From Scatophagus argus (Eukaryota; Chordata; Actinopteri; Scatophagidae), in assembly GCF_020382885.2 (NCBI RefSeq), contig NC_058506.1, forward strand, positions 6,448,001-6,512,000: a DNA stretch of 64,000 nt, written 5' to 3'. How positions within the stretch are numbered: position 1 is the first letter of the stretch; the number at the start of each line of letters is the position of its first letter. Below, one piece after another: positions 11,154-21,930 of this stretch. The position numbers and the translations under genes were made by a program. Below the pieces are notes generated by a model. That model made no database searches, was not told the DNA's origin, and was given only the letters and a program-made list of their open reading frames with translations.

Positions 11154-14100
11154 CTTTGCATAAACCCAGATGCCTCCCCTCCCTCTTGATGAGCGCATAG
11201 TGGTCATCCAGCGCCCTAAAAACTTGGTTCTTTGTGAGGCCTCCCCACAAACCATCCCACAACACTCCTCTCAAATATCAGCCTCTTCCAATGGACAAGT
11301 CGTCCATCCTCCACATCTCCACCCTTCTCAGTCCCATTTCTATTCGCCCTCCTCTAAATCTCTGACTCTGGAATGCAAGCGCAGATCCTCCCGTGCGCAG
11401 AAATTCAAGGGCGACGAGCCTGTCATCCCAGCCGGTGTCAGACACATCCCTAGCCACTGCCACAGCAATGGCACTGTAACTCTTGGCCCACGGCTTCCCT
11501 CCCACACACATACTATTGATATCAGGGTGACAGTAGACAAAGGAGGAGGACGGCGAGGAGGATTCAGCAACTCGTTAGGGCGCAGTGGAAGTGTCAAAGG
11601 TGGCAAAGGGAAATGTGCCTCTTCACAGTTGGATCAAGGACAATGTGAGAGAAAAACTGGAACTGCAGGGAGACCAGGTGGAGCCGAATACAAGTCACAG
11701 CAAAGTCGCCATAATCAGTTATCATCTTCCCCTGGAGGTGTCTTACAATTTGTCCCTGCTCAGGCACAGCAGCATAAATTCAGGAGTGAAAAGGAGAAGG
11801 AAAACACCACTTTTCCTAACAGAAGTAGCCAAGAATTTCCCTCTCTAGGTCACAAAAAGAATTCCAAACTGGGAACTGTCCATCAAAGTCATAATAGTCA
11901 CAGTCTGCCCTACCACCACAACTCCGTCCCAGTGCCCCATGCTGCCATCCTAAACTCCAACTATTCCTCATCCCCTCCGTCCCAACCCACCCATGTCCCA
12001 ATATCATTTCAACAACTCAGCCAGCCATACCTGTCCCGCAACAGGGATCACCGCCCTCACATTCTTCATGGTCTACCCCTCTCCCCCTGCTCCTCCCACG
12101 CAGGAGGGTTCCCCAGTCCTGACCATACCTGTACCATTGACTGTACCCACCCATTCAGTTGCGGCTGCTGGAGGTTGGTAAGATGCGCAGGGTGTAAGGG
12201 GCACTCTGCTAGCTGCCAAGGAGGTGGAGGAAGCTCTTCCACCTCGTTTTCCTGTGCTCACAATGTCGGAGCAGTGAAAAGGGGAGGCAAAGAAATGGGC
12301 CTGAAAAATCTGGGTGGGTGCCTCTCCACCGCCTCCACCTCCAACACCTCTTCTTCAAACAGCACTGTGTCAGACTGCCGAGCAAACCTGTTCAAACCTC
12401 TCCGTTGTGCCTCCTGCTCTGGTGAGGCCGGAAACTTTGAGAGTCCTGCTATTCTTCGCAAAAAACTGGTAGGGGGATGCCTGCCCTGTGCCCCATTGTC
12501 CTCCTCAGCCCCTCTCCGGGCAATACAGAGCTGTGTCACAGGCTGCAACCCCAAAGCCTCTCAGACAGGCAGCTCCACCTGCAGCTATTGCAGCAGCGAC
12601 CCAATAGTGGTGACATTCAACCCTCGCCGAGGCAAACCCCCAGGAAGAGGCATGGGAGCAGCTCATCCGATGGGTATGTACCAAGCTGACGATGATGACT
12701 ACAGTGTGCGTACTATCTGGCCTGAAGAACTGGCAAAGAAGATGACCCATTCTAAAGCCCAAAAGAATCACTGCGCTGGGATGGCAGTAGGAGTTGGAAA
12801 GACCTGTGCAGGCCAGGCCCAGAATGGCAGTAATGGTACAGGCCTTGTCCTTCTGGACTGTCAAAACCTCCAGGAATACACACAGTCCCAGCTAACAGAT
12901 CATGCTGGCCGACGACGACTTCAGCAAGGGAAAATGGCTGCCCTTGATTTTATGGGCCGGAGATCAGGATCTGGATATGATGAAGGCCGGAACTCACTGA
13001 AGAGGCTCTTGAATAAAGCTGAAGATATGGGAATGGGTGATGGTCCTGAGCAAGATGACGATGCAGCATATCAACATTCTCCCTCTCCCCGCTCTGCATC
13101 CCCACCCTCACCCGTGTCCTTTTCGCCTCCACCGTCTGCCCCAAGCACACTTATCAAACCCAAACCTTGGCAGAGAGACAGGGAGGGAGGACATTCGCTG
13201 CCATCGGCTCAGTCACTTCACCTGGCCCTCAATTCCCTGAACAGAGAGCAAGATGAGGAGAACAGCAGAAGTAAGGATAGCTCACAATTCACCTGTGCAA
13301 TTGATAAAATACCAAAGATCTATAGTATGAAGTAGCTAATTTTCCACTGCAATCACTGACAATACTGTGTTATATTATGTTGACTGTTATTTAGCAGCAT
13401 TTTTCAATCCCTTATTTACTACAGGGCTCCATCACGGTTTAGTTTCAGGGTGTGACAGTGCTAATGGCCAGACTTCCTATGTAAATATAAATACTAATTT
13501 TTTACATTTATAACAAACCCACTTTTGAATCCGCGCTTTCATTGGTGATTTAGTTACTTCAAGTTTTGTTTGTTTAGTAATAGTAAAAAAAAAGTAATAT
13601 TTATGTCATTTCCTGCTCTGTGGCAGACATAAGCGTCTTCACACACCGCTGACGATGTCTCAACTCACTTTATCTCTATCTCATATTCTTCCAGTGCACC
13701 TCTCTCTGCCACTGTCTTCTTCATTGCCGGCTTCTCTGTCTGATGAGAGTGTTATGACTCCTGATGCTGAAAACGCAGTGATCAGCCCCATCCTGCCCTT
13801 CCTGTTTCTGGGGAACGAGCGAGACGCCCAAGACCTGGACCTGCTGCTACGCCTCAATATTGGCTATGTGGTCAACGTGACAACACACCTGCCCCTCTAC
13901 CACGTCAGTTCTGGACTGCGCTACAAAAGGCTGCCAGCCACTGATAACAGCAAGCAAAATCTTCGACAGTATTTTGAAGAGGTTTTCGAGTTTATTGGTG
14001 AGAGACCCACCTCTGATATATTGTTATAATTGTGAGTGTGTATGAAGTACATCAATGCTAAGAAGTGAAGTAATGATTAGCAGTATTGGGCAGTAATGCA

Positions 14101-15488
14101 TTACTTAGTAATGTTATACTTAAGTGGGATTACTTCAGTAATTACATCACAGATACTAATACCATTCTTGCACACCAAACTCATCCAACCATGTCTTTAT
14201 GGACTTTGCTTTGTGCACTGGGACACAGTCATGCTGGAATAGAAAAGGGCCTTCCCCAAACTGTTGTCACAAAGTTGGAAGTGTAGCATTGTCCAAAATG
14301 TCTTGGTATGCTGAAGCATTAAGATTTCCATTCACTGTAAGTAAGGGGCCAAGATCAACCCCTGAAATACAGCCCCTGTTCAAATACTTTTGTCTATATA
14401 GTGTATGATGTTTGAAGGCTTTTGATTTGTAAAAATCAGAATCAGAATCAGAATCAGAATTCCTTTATTAATCCCTGGAGGGAAATTCTTGTTTCTACAG
14501 ACAATTGCACATGCAGTATTCCCGACCAATGTACCTTTGACAGAGCTGGGCTGAGTAACAAGATTAATGTAACTTCGTTATTGTTATTACTCTTCTTGCT
14601 GAGTAATTAGTAAAGTTATGTAATTAACTTTGCAAACACTGACAATTAGTTGAAAGATAATTGTCTGATTAATAAGATATCAACATACTAAAGTGAGCAG
14701 TCTGTGTTTGAATTTAACATGGTAACAGCTACAGCCTCAGAGCTTCATAAAACATAGCTGACTGTCTTTTAAACTATGAATTCAACACTCACCAATCCTT
14801 CTTAACATTTCTTTCAATATATCACAATTTTTGATGAAAAGTTCTGCCAGGCACTGAAGAAACTTCTGAAAGTGAATCTCTTCTATCACAGTGTGAGCGA
14901 CAAGAGCAGGGTCAGTAGTCAGTGTCATGACTTTGAAAGGAAATTAAGTTTGAATTTATTGTTTATAAGACAGTCAGTGATGTTTTATGGGGCCTTGAAT
15001 GAAAGTATGAACATGTTGTAAACAAGCTCAATTCTTTACCCACCATGTAATGACAGCTGTCATAGGCTTTGTCAAGCGTATGATAGTTGTAAGTTCTAAT
15101 GATGCAATACTTTCTGTGTTCACAGATGATCACAGCTTGCCAGCAGCATGTCATGTTAAGCCAGTTATTAGTGCCTGAATTGAGAAAATTGAGCTCATCT
15201 GTTTTGTTATTCTTATCCCCAGAGGAGGCATATCAGAGTGGACAGGGAGTGCTGGTACACTGCCAGGCAGGCGTGTCCCGTTCTGCAACTATTGTCATCG
15301 CCTACCTTATGAAGCACACCCTCATGACAATGACAGATGCCTACAAATACGTGCGGAGCCGTCGCCCAGTGGTGTCCCCAAATCTAAACTTCATGGGCCA
15401 GCTTTTGGAGTTTGAGAGGGACCTAAACTCGGGGGTGACTCCTCGTATCCTGATGCCTAAACTGAACGGAGTGGAGACTCAGGTGTGA
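11154..15488 (+). CDS. dusp10: Dual-specificity MAP-kinase phosphatase, DUSP10/MKP-5-like, with enlarged N-terminus
   Basis: Exons: 11154-13270 (ATG 11170), 13695-13997 and 15223-15488; the splices join in frame, predicting 889 residues versus 482 in human DUSP10. The acceptor at 11153 implies untranslated exons upstream. The start [12 protein letters not shown] matches the DUSP10 N-terminus. The C-terminal phosphatase domain (about 728-870) is very close to DUSP10, with HCQAGVSRS (Cys815, Arg821), general acid Asp784 and the ending GVETQV. DUSP10 dephosphorylates p38 and JNK. Residues 321-474 hold 18 cysteines. The rhodanese-like region (about 511-700) keeps the docking motif GRRRLQQGK (580-588) but has lost strands and gained a proline-rich loop. 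Exon 1 stays open past its donor to a stop at 13335, so intron retention would give a 721-residue form without a phosphatase domain. The family is certain; orthology is best read as an extra DUSP10 paralogue. Confidence 0.93.
14160..14405 (-). mobile_element. Tc1/mariner transposase fragment
   Basis: Read on the minus strand, this stretch resembles the C-terminal catalytic part of a Tc1-like transposase, including words close to [11 protein letters not shown] and [10 protein letters not shown], with frame breaks. The HDC word corresponds to the second catalytic aspartate region. The right edge CTATATAGTGTATG resembles the terminal sequence of such elements. It is a short dead relic inside a dusp10 intron. 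Confidence 0.7.
14432..14491 (+). repeat. AATCAG tandem run with CTTTATTAATCCC repeat tail
   Basis: About four AATCAG units run directly into TCCTTTATTAATCCCTGG and GGAAATTCTT. A second copy at 29471-29517 has AAGAT units followed by TCCTTTATTAGTCCC and GGGAAATTAT. The pairing of a short tandem run with the same conserved block is typical of the end of a dispersed teleost retroelement. Confidence 0.6.
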
Positions 15489-18400
15489 GAATGGTCAGGA
15501 GCGTTAGGCTTATTGCAAGTGAAGAGAAGAGAAACTAGAGAAATTAAAGTGGCATTAATGAGTATCAAAGAAAAAGTGTAGCACATTTTACAAGAGAGAT
15601 ATGGTGAGGAATATTACAATTGGAAAATGATGGTCTGTAGGGCAATCAGTGCACTTTTAAAACTGTGATACATGATATAAAAGACTGGATGCCTGATTTG
15701 TTTAAGTAGTAACTCTTAAACAATATGATCATCATCCAGGATTTATAAAATAATGTGCCAATATTTTGTATAGACCTAACATCACTCAGATATCTTGTTT
15801 GTTTTATTCTGATGATTCTTCCTTTTTGTTCCTGTCGTTTACATTCACACCCACACAGAAATATTTAATTGCCATTAATCATAAATGCATGCAGGATGGG
15901 AATGCAGACATGGAAAGGGTTCACTAGTGATGTCCTACTACACCAACACCACTTTGATGTTTCCACCACATGTAGCAACACATAGGTTATTACAAAGCAC
16001 TTTACTTTCTCTCATTATCAATATGTGAATTGTCACAAGGATGAGAAGACTTCAGACTTGTACAGACTTCAGTCACTGTTTTGGTTGAATATGATCAGGT
16101 CTGTGGGTTTTTCAGCTACTTGGGAACCGCACAATAGAGCGGCACGGACCTAGTAAGTAGCATTGCGTAGCATTAACCTGAGAAATTTATCACAAAAAGC
16201 AAAAACAGCTCATGGAAATGTGGAAAAATGGTTTTATTTCAGTGAAGCTGCTTGTTTATTATTGTAAGTAATACAGTTCTGAAATAATGCAGTGAAAGCC
16301 TCTGATGGGTGACAGGCTGACAGAGTTGGAGTAAGAATCTATTGCAAGAGCAGGTGTCATCCACACACTATTAATGTGTCTGAATAAAAGTTGCATTTTA
16401 ACATGCAAGTTAATGCACTGAAAAGGCTAATTTTAAACACATTTACAGCAGAGCTGTAGCCACAACTGAACAACTCAATTTTTTATGCACTCTATGATTT
16501 ACAGTATATTTGATCAGAGGTGTGGGCTGGCAGGTGTTGTCCTGCTCCCATAATGTGCTTTAAAACAACAGACCTTCTCCAACTGTGCACTATTTTTATT
16601 TATTTTTTATTACGTGAAGAAAAAAAACTTTGTTTTTGTTTGGTGTTGCATGAAACAGTCCTGTCATGGTGCACGAACAGGTATTTCTTAAAATTAAAGA
16701 GCACATGGTAGGTTGATTTATTGAATTATTATTAATACACAGGGAAGAGACAACATTAAACGTTCTGCATTTAACCTGTCTGGTTGGGAACATAGGGCCA
16801 AACTATTTATTATGTGTGTGTTATGGTGAAAAAACTGTGTAAAGTTTTTATTTTGTAATTTCTGACTTTTATTTTCTAGGCTCGCTTCTCGTTTTTTTAA
16901 CATCCTGTGGCAGATTTTAAGTGTTATTTCTCACAGGACCAAGTACCAATCAGAAAAATGCACTATTTCACAGCTTACACTGTCGTACTTATGTCACAAA
17001 CGCTCTTAAAGCCAAATCTACTTTATATTTCGTTATTTTAATACCTTTGACAAGGAGAGACAAAGTGATTTCTTAGCCGACTAGGTGTTACTCCTTAACT
17101 GTTCTTTTGCCTTATTGTCATCCTTACTGAGCTTCCTGTGTCTGTCATGACTATGCATTATTTTTATTATGAAGGCTGTGGTTTTATGAGAAAAGGTGAC
17201 TCGATTCACTGTGAACTCTTCCTCTGTATAGTTAAGGTCAATACTCGAGTATTATTCAGTACATGTTAAATCACAGTCCTGTTCACCCAATCTGCACAGT
17301 GAATCATCTGTTTTAGGCTTAACATAACAACATCAGTGGACACAGGAAAATATGAAAAATGGGACTTTTTTTAAAAAAAGTTGTCTTATTACAGAACAGA
17401 ACATATACTGAAACTCCTCCCGCAAGTGACTCATAAATCAGTTATAATGTACAAAGTCAGGACAGGTTGCCTTCTGTGTCGTGCAGCTCATATACTGGAG
17501 CCATAAAGATAATGAAACAATGTGATACAAAGTTTATATTTCATGCCCAAGCTTTTCAAAACATCCCAACTTCCTGTTAAAAGTCCACATTATATCAGTA
17601 AATTCACTTCCTGGCAAGAATCTGTGATTAGTGGAAAAGTGATACTTTCTAATCTGCTAGCTATAGATGAGAATTATTTTGCACATTTTCTAAACTGATG
17701 CCATATACATTTTTATAACATGCTGATAATACAAAGTAATTTATGACTTGAAAAAAAGAAAATCATTTTTTGCTAGCATCAATTGTTAAACAGTGTCAGA
17801 TATGACATAATTGTAAAGAAAGCTTCAGTTCCTTTATGCAAGCATGTAGGGAGAAGGGGGACACTTGTGCTCTTATTGTTTTGTTTATGTCGTTTCCTCT
17901 CTTATAATAAATGGTTGTGCAGTCTAACAGGGTTATTCACGCACTCTGATAGCGAGCTTGTATGTCCCTAATAACCTAAACAAATCAAAATGATAGAAGT
18001 ATACCTGACTGAAAATAATTTTACAAGCTTTGTTAGTATTTCTTTTTATTGTTGTAATATTTTATCAAAATTGCAGGCTCCCCTTTTCCACATTTTAACC
18101 CATGATTAAGAAAATGCCCTGTTACAAGTTTCTGCAACCAAAATGCCTTCAGTTTGGCCTTGTGTAATTTGGTCCTCCGGTGTTGTCATTATATATGACG
18201 TTGTAAAATGATCCTGAATTCTGCTTGTTGGATTTATTTTCTGGCGAAGTGACTTTGATATAGGCTATATATTTTTCTACAGTCAAACTTCTTCATCATG
18301 TTAGGTATGCACATATACTGTAACTGTGTATTTACAGTTTTTTACATGAATCTTTGTTTTGTATGAAAGGCCGTTTGGGCAGAATGACATCTTCCAACTC

Positions 18401-18983
18401 TGCAGTGACAATAAGGATCTTCAGCCAGTTTTGCGTTGCAGTATTATCGGACCTCAGTAAACGTGGGCCAACATCTTGTTTTTACCTCTCGCCTTTATTT
18501 TCAGCTGGAGAGACTTTAACCAAACATGCAGTTCACTCCAGCTCAGCTCACAGTAGGAGTTAGCATTAACCTTTGAAGAGGGCCTGTTGCTATTGCTCCT
18601 TGATTTTTATACAGACTTTATATGCAAAATGGCTGTTGAGGCAGTTTCTTTATTTCCACGCTGTATGGACTTGCTGTGCAGTTGAGTCAATGCTGACCTC
18701 AGTCATTTGTACTCAAGAGACATGTTGAAAGAAACTGAACATTAACTCTTTAATTCATGTGAACTGAAAGGCCAGTGTCTCTGTAAGTGTCGGTGTGTGT
18801 AAAAATCTTTGGTTGAATAGAGGAAAGTTGTTACTGTATGTATGATAACTTTTTGAGGACATTGTATATCCGTGCGTTGATTATTTGTGGGAACTAAATT
18901 ATTACTGTTTGTAGATTATTGCTTATTTTAAAACATTGTGTTATTTCCTGTACCAAATATTGAATTTAAGGACTCTGTTTCAG
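15489..18983 (+). other. dusp10-like 3' UTR and downstream flank
   Basis: No coding exon is recognisable. The sequence is AT-rich, as expected of a long 3' UTR grading into intergenic DNA. A perfect ERR-type word TTAAGGTCA occurs near 17231-17239, which may be chance. Confidence 0.4.
16383..16388 (+). terminator. Candidate polyadenylation signal, dusp10-like gene
   Basis: AATAAA lies about 0.9 kb downstream of the stop codon in the same orientation. Other AATAAA words occur further on, so this is only one possible 3' end. Confidence 0.3.
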
Positions 18984-19045
18984 AAATGATGATGATGCGA
19001 TCATTCAAGAAAAAAAGCAGATCACCTCCTTCCTTCCTAACGGGG
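18984..19045 (+). other. Possible orphan exon, weak
   Basis: A 62-base stretch is bounded by a plausible acceptor (TCTGTTTCAG) and a good donor (GGGG followed by GTAAGA). In one frame it begins with three consecutive ATG codons and encodes a short basic, serine- and proline-bearing peptide. I recognise no family and no partner exon. It could be an untranslated exon of gng3, whose coding start at 27171 follows a splice acceptor, or chance. Confidence 0.2.
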
Positions 19046-19807
19046 GTAAGAACTCTTCAGGTATGACTATCATAGTAATGCTGTGCTGTTTCACCCCGCC
19101 CGTCCCACCTCTTCCAGAGACTCAGCTCATGTTATCTAACCTGTGATGCTCTTCTGTCACCCTCCTCCTTTTCATAATGGATTGTTCTCTTAAGCAAATG
19201 TAATATTTTCATATTGCAGTAACCGGTCCTTGTATTTAGACAATGTTTTTACCTTCATGCACTGTGACTAATACAATGCTGCTATATCACAAAGACTTTT
19301 CTTTGGTATGTCACATTTAGCTGATGCAAAGTGGATTATCGCTAAAGGTGACTGATACAAAGTGGGCTTAAATAAAGGGGCCCCGCTAACATTGTTCCAA
19401 TTAAATCCAGGCTACTTTGTGCTGCCTTGGTGCAGTGTATTAATCTCAGAGCGACTGTGTGCACAATTGTAGGATCTGTAGCTGTTCCTGTTGTTCTTCC
19501 TTTAGAGGCATGATAGAAAAAGCGGAGACATTAAAATGTAGCAGTTAAATATTTTAAAGGCCCACCTCATTGCTCACTGTGGTTCAGTAAAACTGCTTTT
19601 TCTGCAGCAGTATTCATTTTGACAGAAATCTTGCCCCATAGTTTTATGTCTGATTTTAGTTACGAGTCAGATCTCCAAGCCAAGAAATATTTGACAAAAA
19701 TCTGTACTAAATTGTATAAAACTAATCCATTAATCCTGCAACTTAAATTTTGCATATTTATATCACACGTTTCTATGTATAACTGAAGCACATGTGTGTA
19801 TACTGCA

Positions 19808-19850
19808 GTTAGCATGCTAACACAGTAAACTAAGATGTTAAACATGTATC
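19808..19850 (+). repeat. Fragment of dispersed teleost repeat
   Basis: The segment TTAGCATGCTAACACAGTAA followed by AACTAAGATG matches the middle-to-distal part of the repeat family whose longest local copy is at 21581-21930. Confidence 0.5.
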
Positions 19851-21580
19851 TGCTCGGCAGATAGAAAAGATAGAACTGCTTGTCATGATTGTTTTTGACA
19901 GGATGTAGTAAGGAACAATCAGCCACAAGTAATTCTCAAATCTGAATTTCAAAAATATCCTGTTACTGTTCAGTACCGGTATTATATACAGTATATGTCA
20001 TTGATCTCATGTTATGATGTAATGTCAAGTACTTTTAAAATAGATCTGATAGACAAAATTTATACTGAACGACAATAACACTTACTACAATGTCAGTAAC
20101 ACAGACAAAGTTATAAACTCACATCTGTAGGCTAGAGAAAGATGAATTACAGGCCTTTTGCATTTTTTTAAGGTAAACTGCCTGATGTTAAAGCCTGAAA
20201 AGTGTATTGAGAAAACGTTGGGACCTAATTTAATTTGCCTCCTTATAAAAAATATCTTCTTAGTGTACAAGGGGTCTGGGGTGTATAAACTGTAAGAATC
20301 ATCAGTAGATCTCAGATGTAAAAAGTCCAAATAACAGGTACCTATAAATCATCTTGTAGCACAAAATAATATGCAAAACGTCAAGTGGATTTCTGAAATA
20401 TGCTTCAAAGAACCCATAGCTAGCAAGTGATCAAGTGTCAAGATTATTGTCTCATATACAGTATACACAGGCGACGAGAAGAATGAAGTTTAGCAAAGTT
20501 TGAGGAGAAAGTAACCAGTACAAGACGTTTTGACAGAAGTATCTACCCTATGGAGTTACAACAATGTAGATGACAACAAAAGTGATGTGTGTGAAAACTG
20601 ATCATTGGTTTTAGACGTGACTGCTTTGTTAGTGTGACGTCAAACTCCCATCCAGGCAGAACAGTTGTGCAACACATAGGCACACTGGCTGCATTAAGAG
20701 ATTTGAAACAAAAGCTCTCTCATGGGGAGGCTCTCTGGACAGTGGCTGAAGACAAACCCGGTTCACACATTTGCTTTCACTTCCATTTCTTACATGTTTG
20801 ATTAGCAGCAGCTCTGATTAAACTGGTTCCTGTGTTGGTGACATGAAATGATGAAGCTTTCCCATGAAGTGATTAAATTGCTGTTTTGTCTTCTCTTTTG
20901 TTGGTTATTGATGAATATGATAATGTTACCTTTATAGCATCCTAAAGTGTGCAGTACAAAAACCTGATGGCTGGGTTGTGAAGTTGTTCTCCATGTTAAT
21001 TTCTAGTAAACACACTGGAACTGGCTCTTTTAATAATAAAATAAAAAAAAACTGAGGAATAATCACTTTGGGAGTATCTTGTTTTAATTTGTTGCAATTT
21101 TTCTGTGAGTGAATGATTTGGTGACTATTCATGGAGTGAGACAGGCTGAAGCTCGCTCTGCCGACTGATCACCAGCACTCTCTGAATGAAGTCAGGAGTG
21201 TCTATTTGGAAAGTATTGAGCAGTTACATTACCATCGATACAAACAACCAATTGCAATTGATGATTCAGATGATCACCCCACCCAGATCTGCTTCACTCA
21301 TCATTACATAAGAGCAGGTTTGGGATTTGAAGCTGTGTGAGCACCCGGGGGCGGATCAATCAGTGAAAGAGGTTAAAACAAACTCACTGTCTGCCTGGAA
21401 ATAACTATTGCAAATACAGCACGTACAGCTGTACTGTACTATACTGACTGTATTTAACTGTGAGGACCAGGTTTGTATTTCAGAATGACTCCTCACTCTC
21501 TAACTTGAAGAGTGCAACTGGTTAAGCTTGCCCTGTTTGAACCTATTTTCAGTTTTGGGTGTACCACTTTGTTTCACGCT

Positions 21581-21930
21581 GAAGTATCTCAACAACTACT
21601 TGATGGACTGCTTCGAAATTTAGAACATACATTCATGCCCTTCACAGGATGAATTGAAATCATGTTGGTGATGCCTTCACTATTCATCTAGCACTACCAT
21701 TGGGTCAAAATTTTGAAGGATCCTAAAATCATACCAATGCAGATTTGTGACCAAATGTTTGCGTAAGACATTCCCATCAGCTTCTGCTGTACTTTGTGTT
21801 TCATGGTAATTAGCACATTAGCATGATTCCCTGTGAAACCAAATATCACCTGCTAACACTGGCATAGTGATCATGTTTGCATTCTGACAGTGCCGTTTAG
21901 CTTAAAGCCTCACTGTGTCTGCATACAGAA
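21581..21930 (+). repeat. Dispersed teleost repeat, longest copy in the window
   Basis: From GTATCTCAACAACTACTTGA, through TTCATCTAGCACTACCATTG and GTACTTTGTGTTTCATGGTA, to TTAGCTTAAAGCC, this follows a repeat I recognise as abundant in teleost genomes. It has no coding capacity. The copy is diverged and carries small indels. Confidence 0.6.

Larger units (their letters stand above)
14080..14635. repeat. Composite of older repeat pieces around the Tc1 relic
   Basis: On the left, 14080-14155 (GGGCAGTAATGCATTACTT and following) and, on the right, 14535-14635 (GAGTAACAAGATTAATGTAA and following) look like two parts of one teleost repeat made of TAATGTTAC/GTAACTTCG words, now separated by about 380 bases. 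Between them sit the Tc1 fragment and, at 14432-14491, a tandem AATCAG run leading into TCCTTTATTAATCCCTGG. That last element is shared with 29471-29517. I cannot assign families securely. Confidence 0.5.
13998..15222 (+). other. Intron 2 of dusp10-like gene, filled with nested repeats
   Basis: This 1.2-kb intron runs from donor GTGAGA to acceptor CCCCAG. Most of its left half is transposon-derived; the pieces are described separately (14080-14155, 14160-14405, 14432-14491, 14535-14635). Intron 1 (13271-13694) is short, about 0.4 kb, and shows no repeat. Confidence 0.7.

Noticed and set aside
12121-12215. A Sprouty/Spred-type cysteine-rich domain in the dusp10-like protein (CTHP...CW)
   Set aside because: Only a few residues agree and the cysteine spacing does not follow the Sprouty domain.
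13271-13694. A missing exon encoding the rhodanese LVLKGG loop in dusp10 intron 1
   Set aside because: I read all three forward frames and found no matching peptide; a GLHHGLVSG-like stretch near 13425 is only superficially similar.
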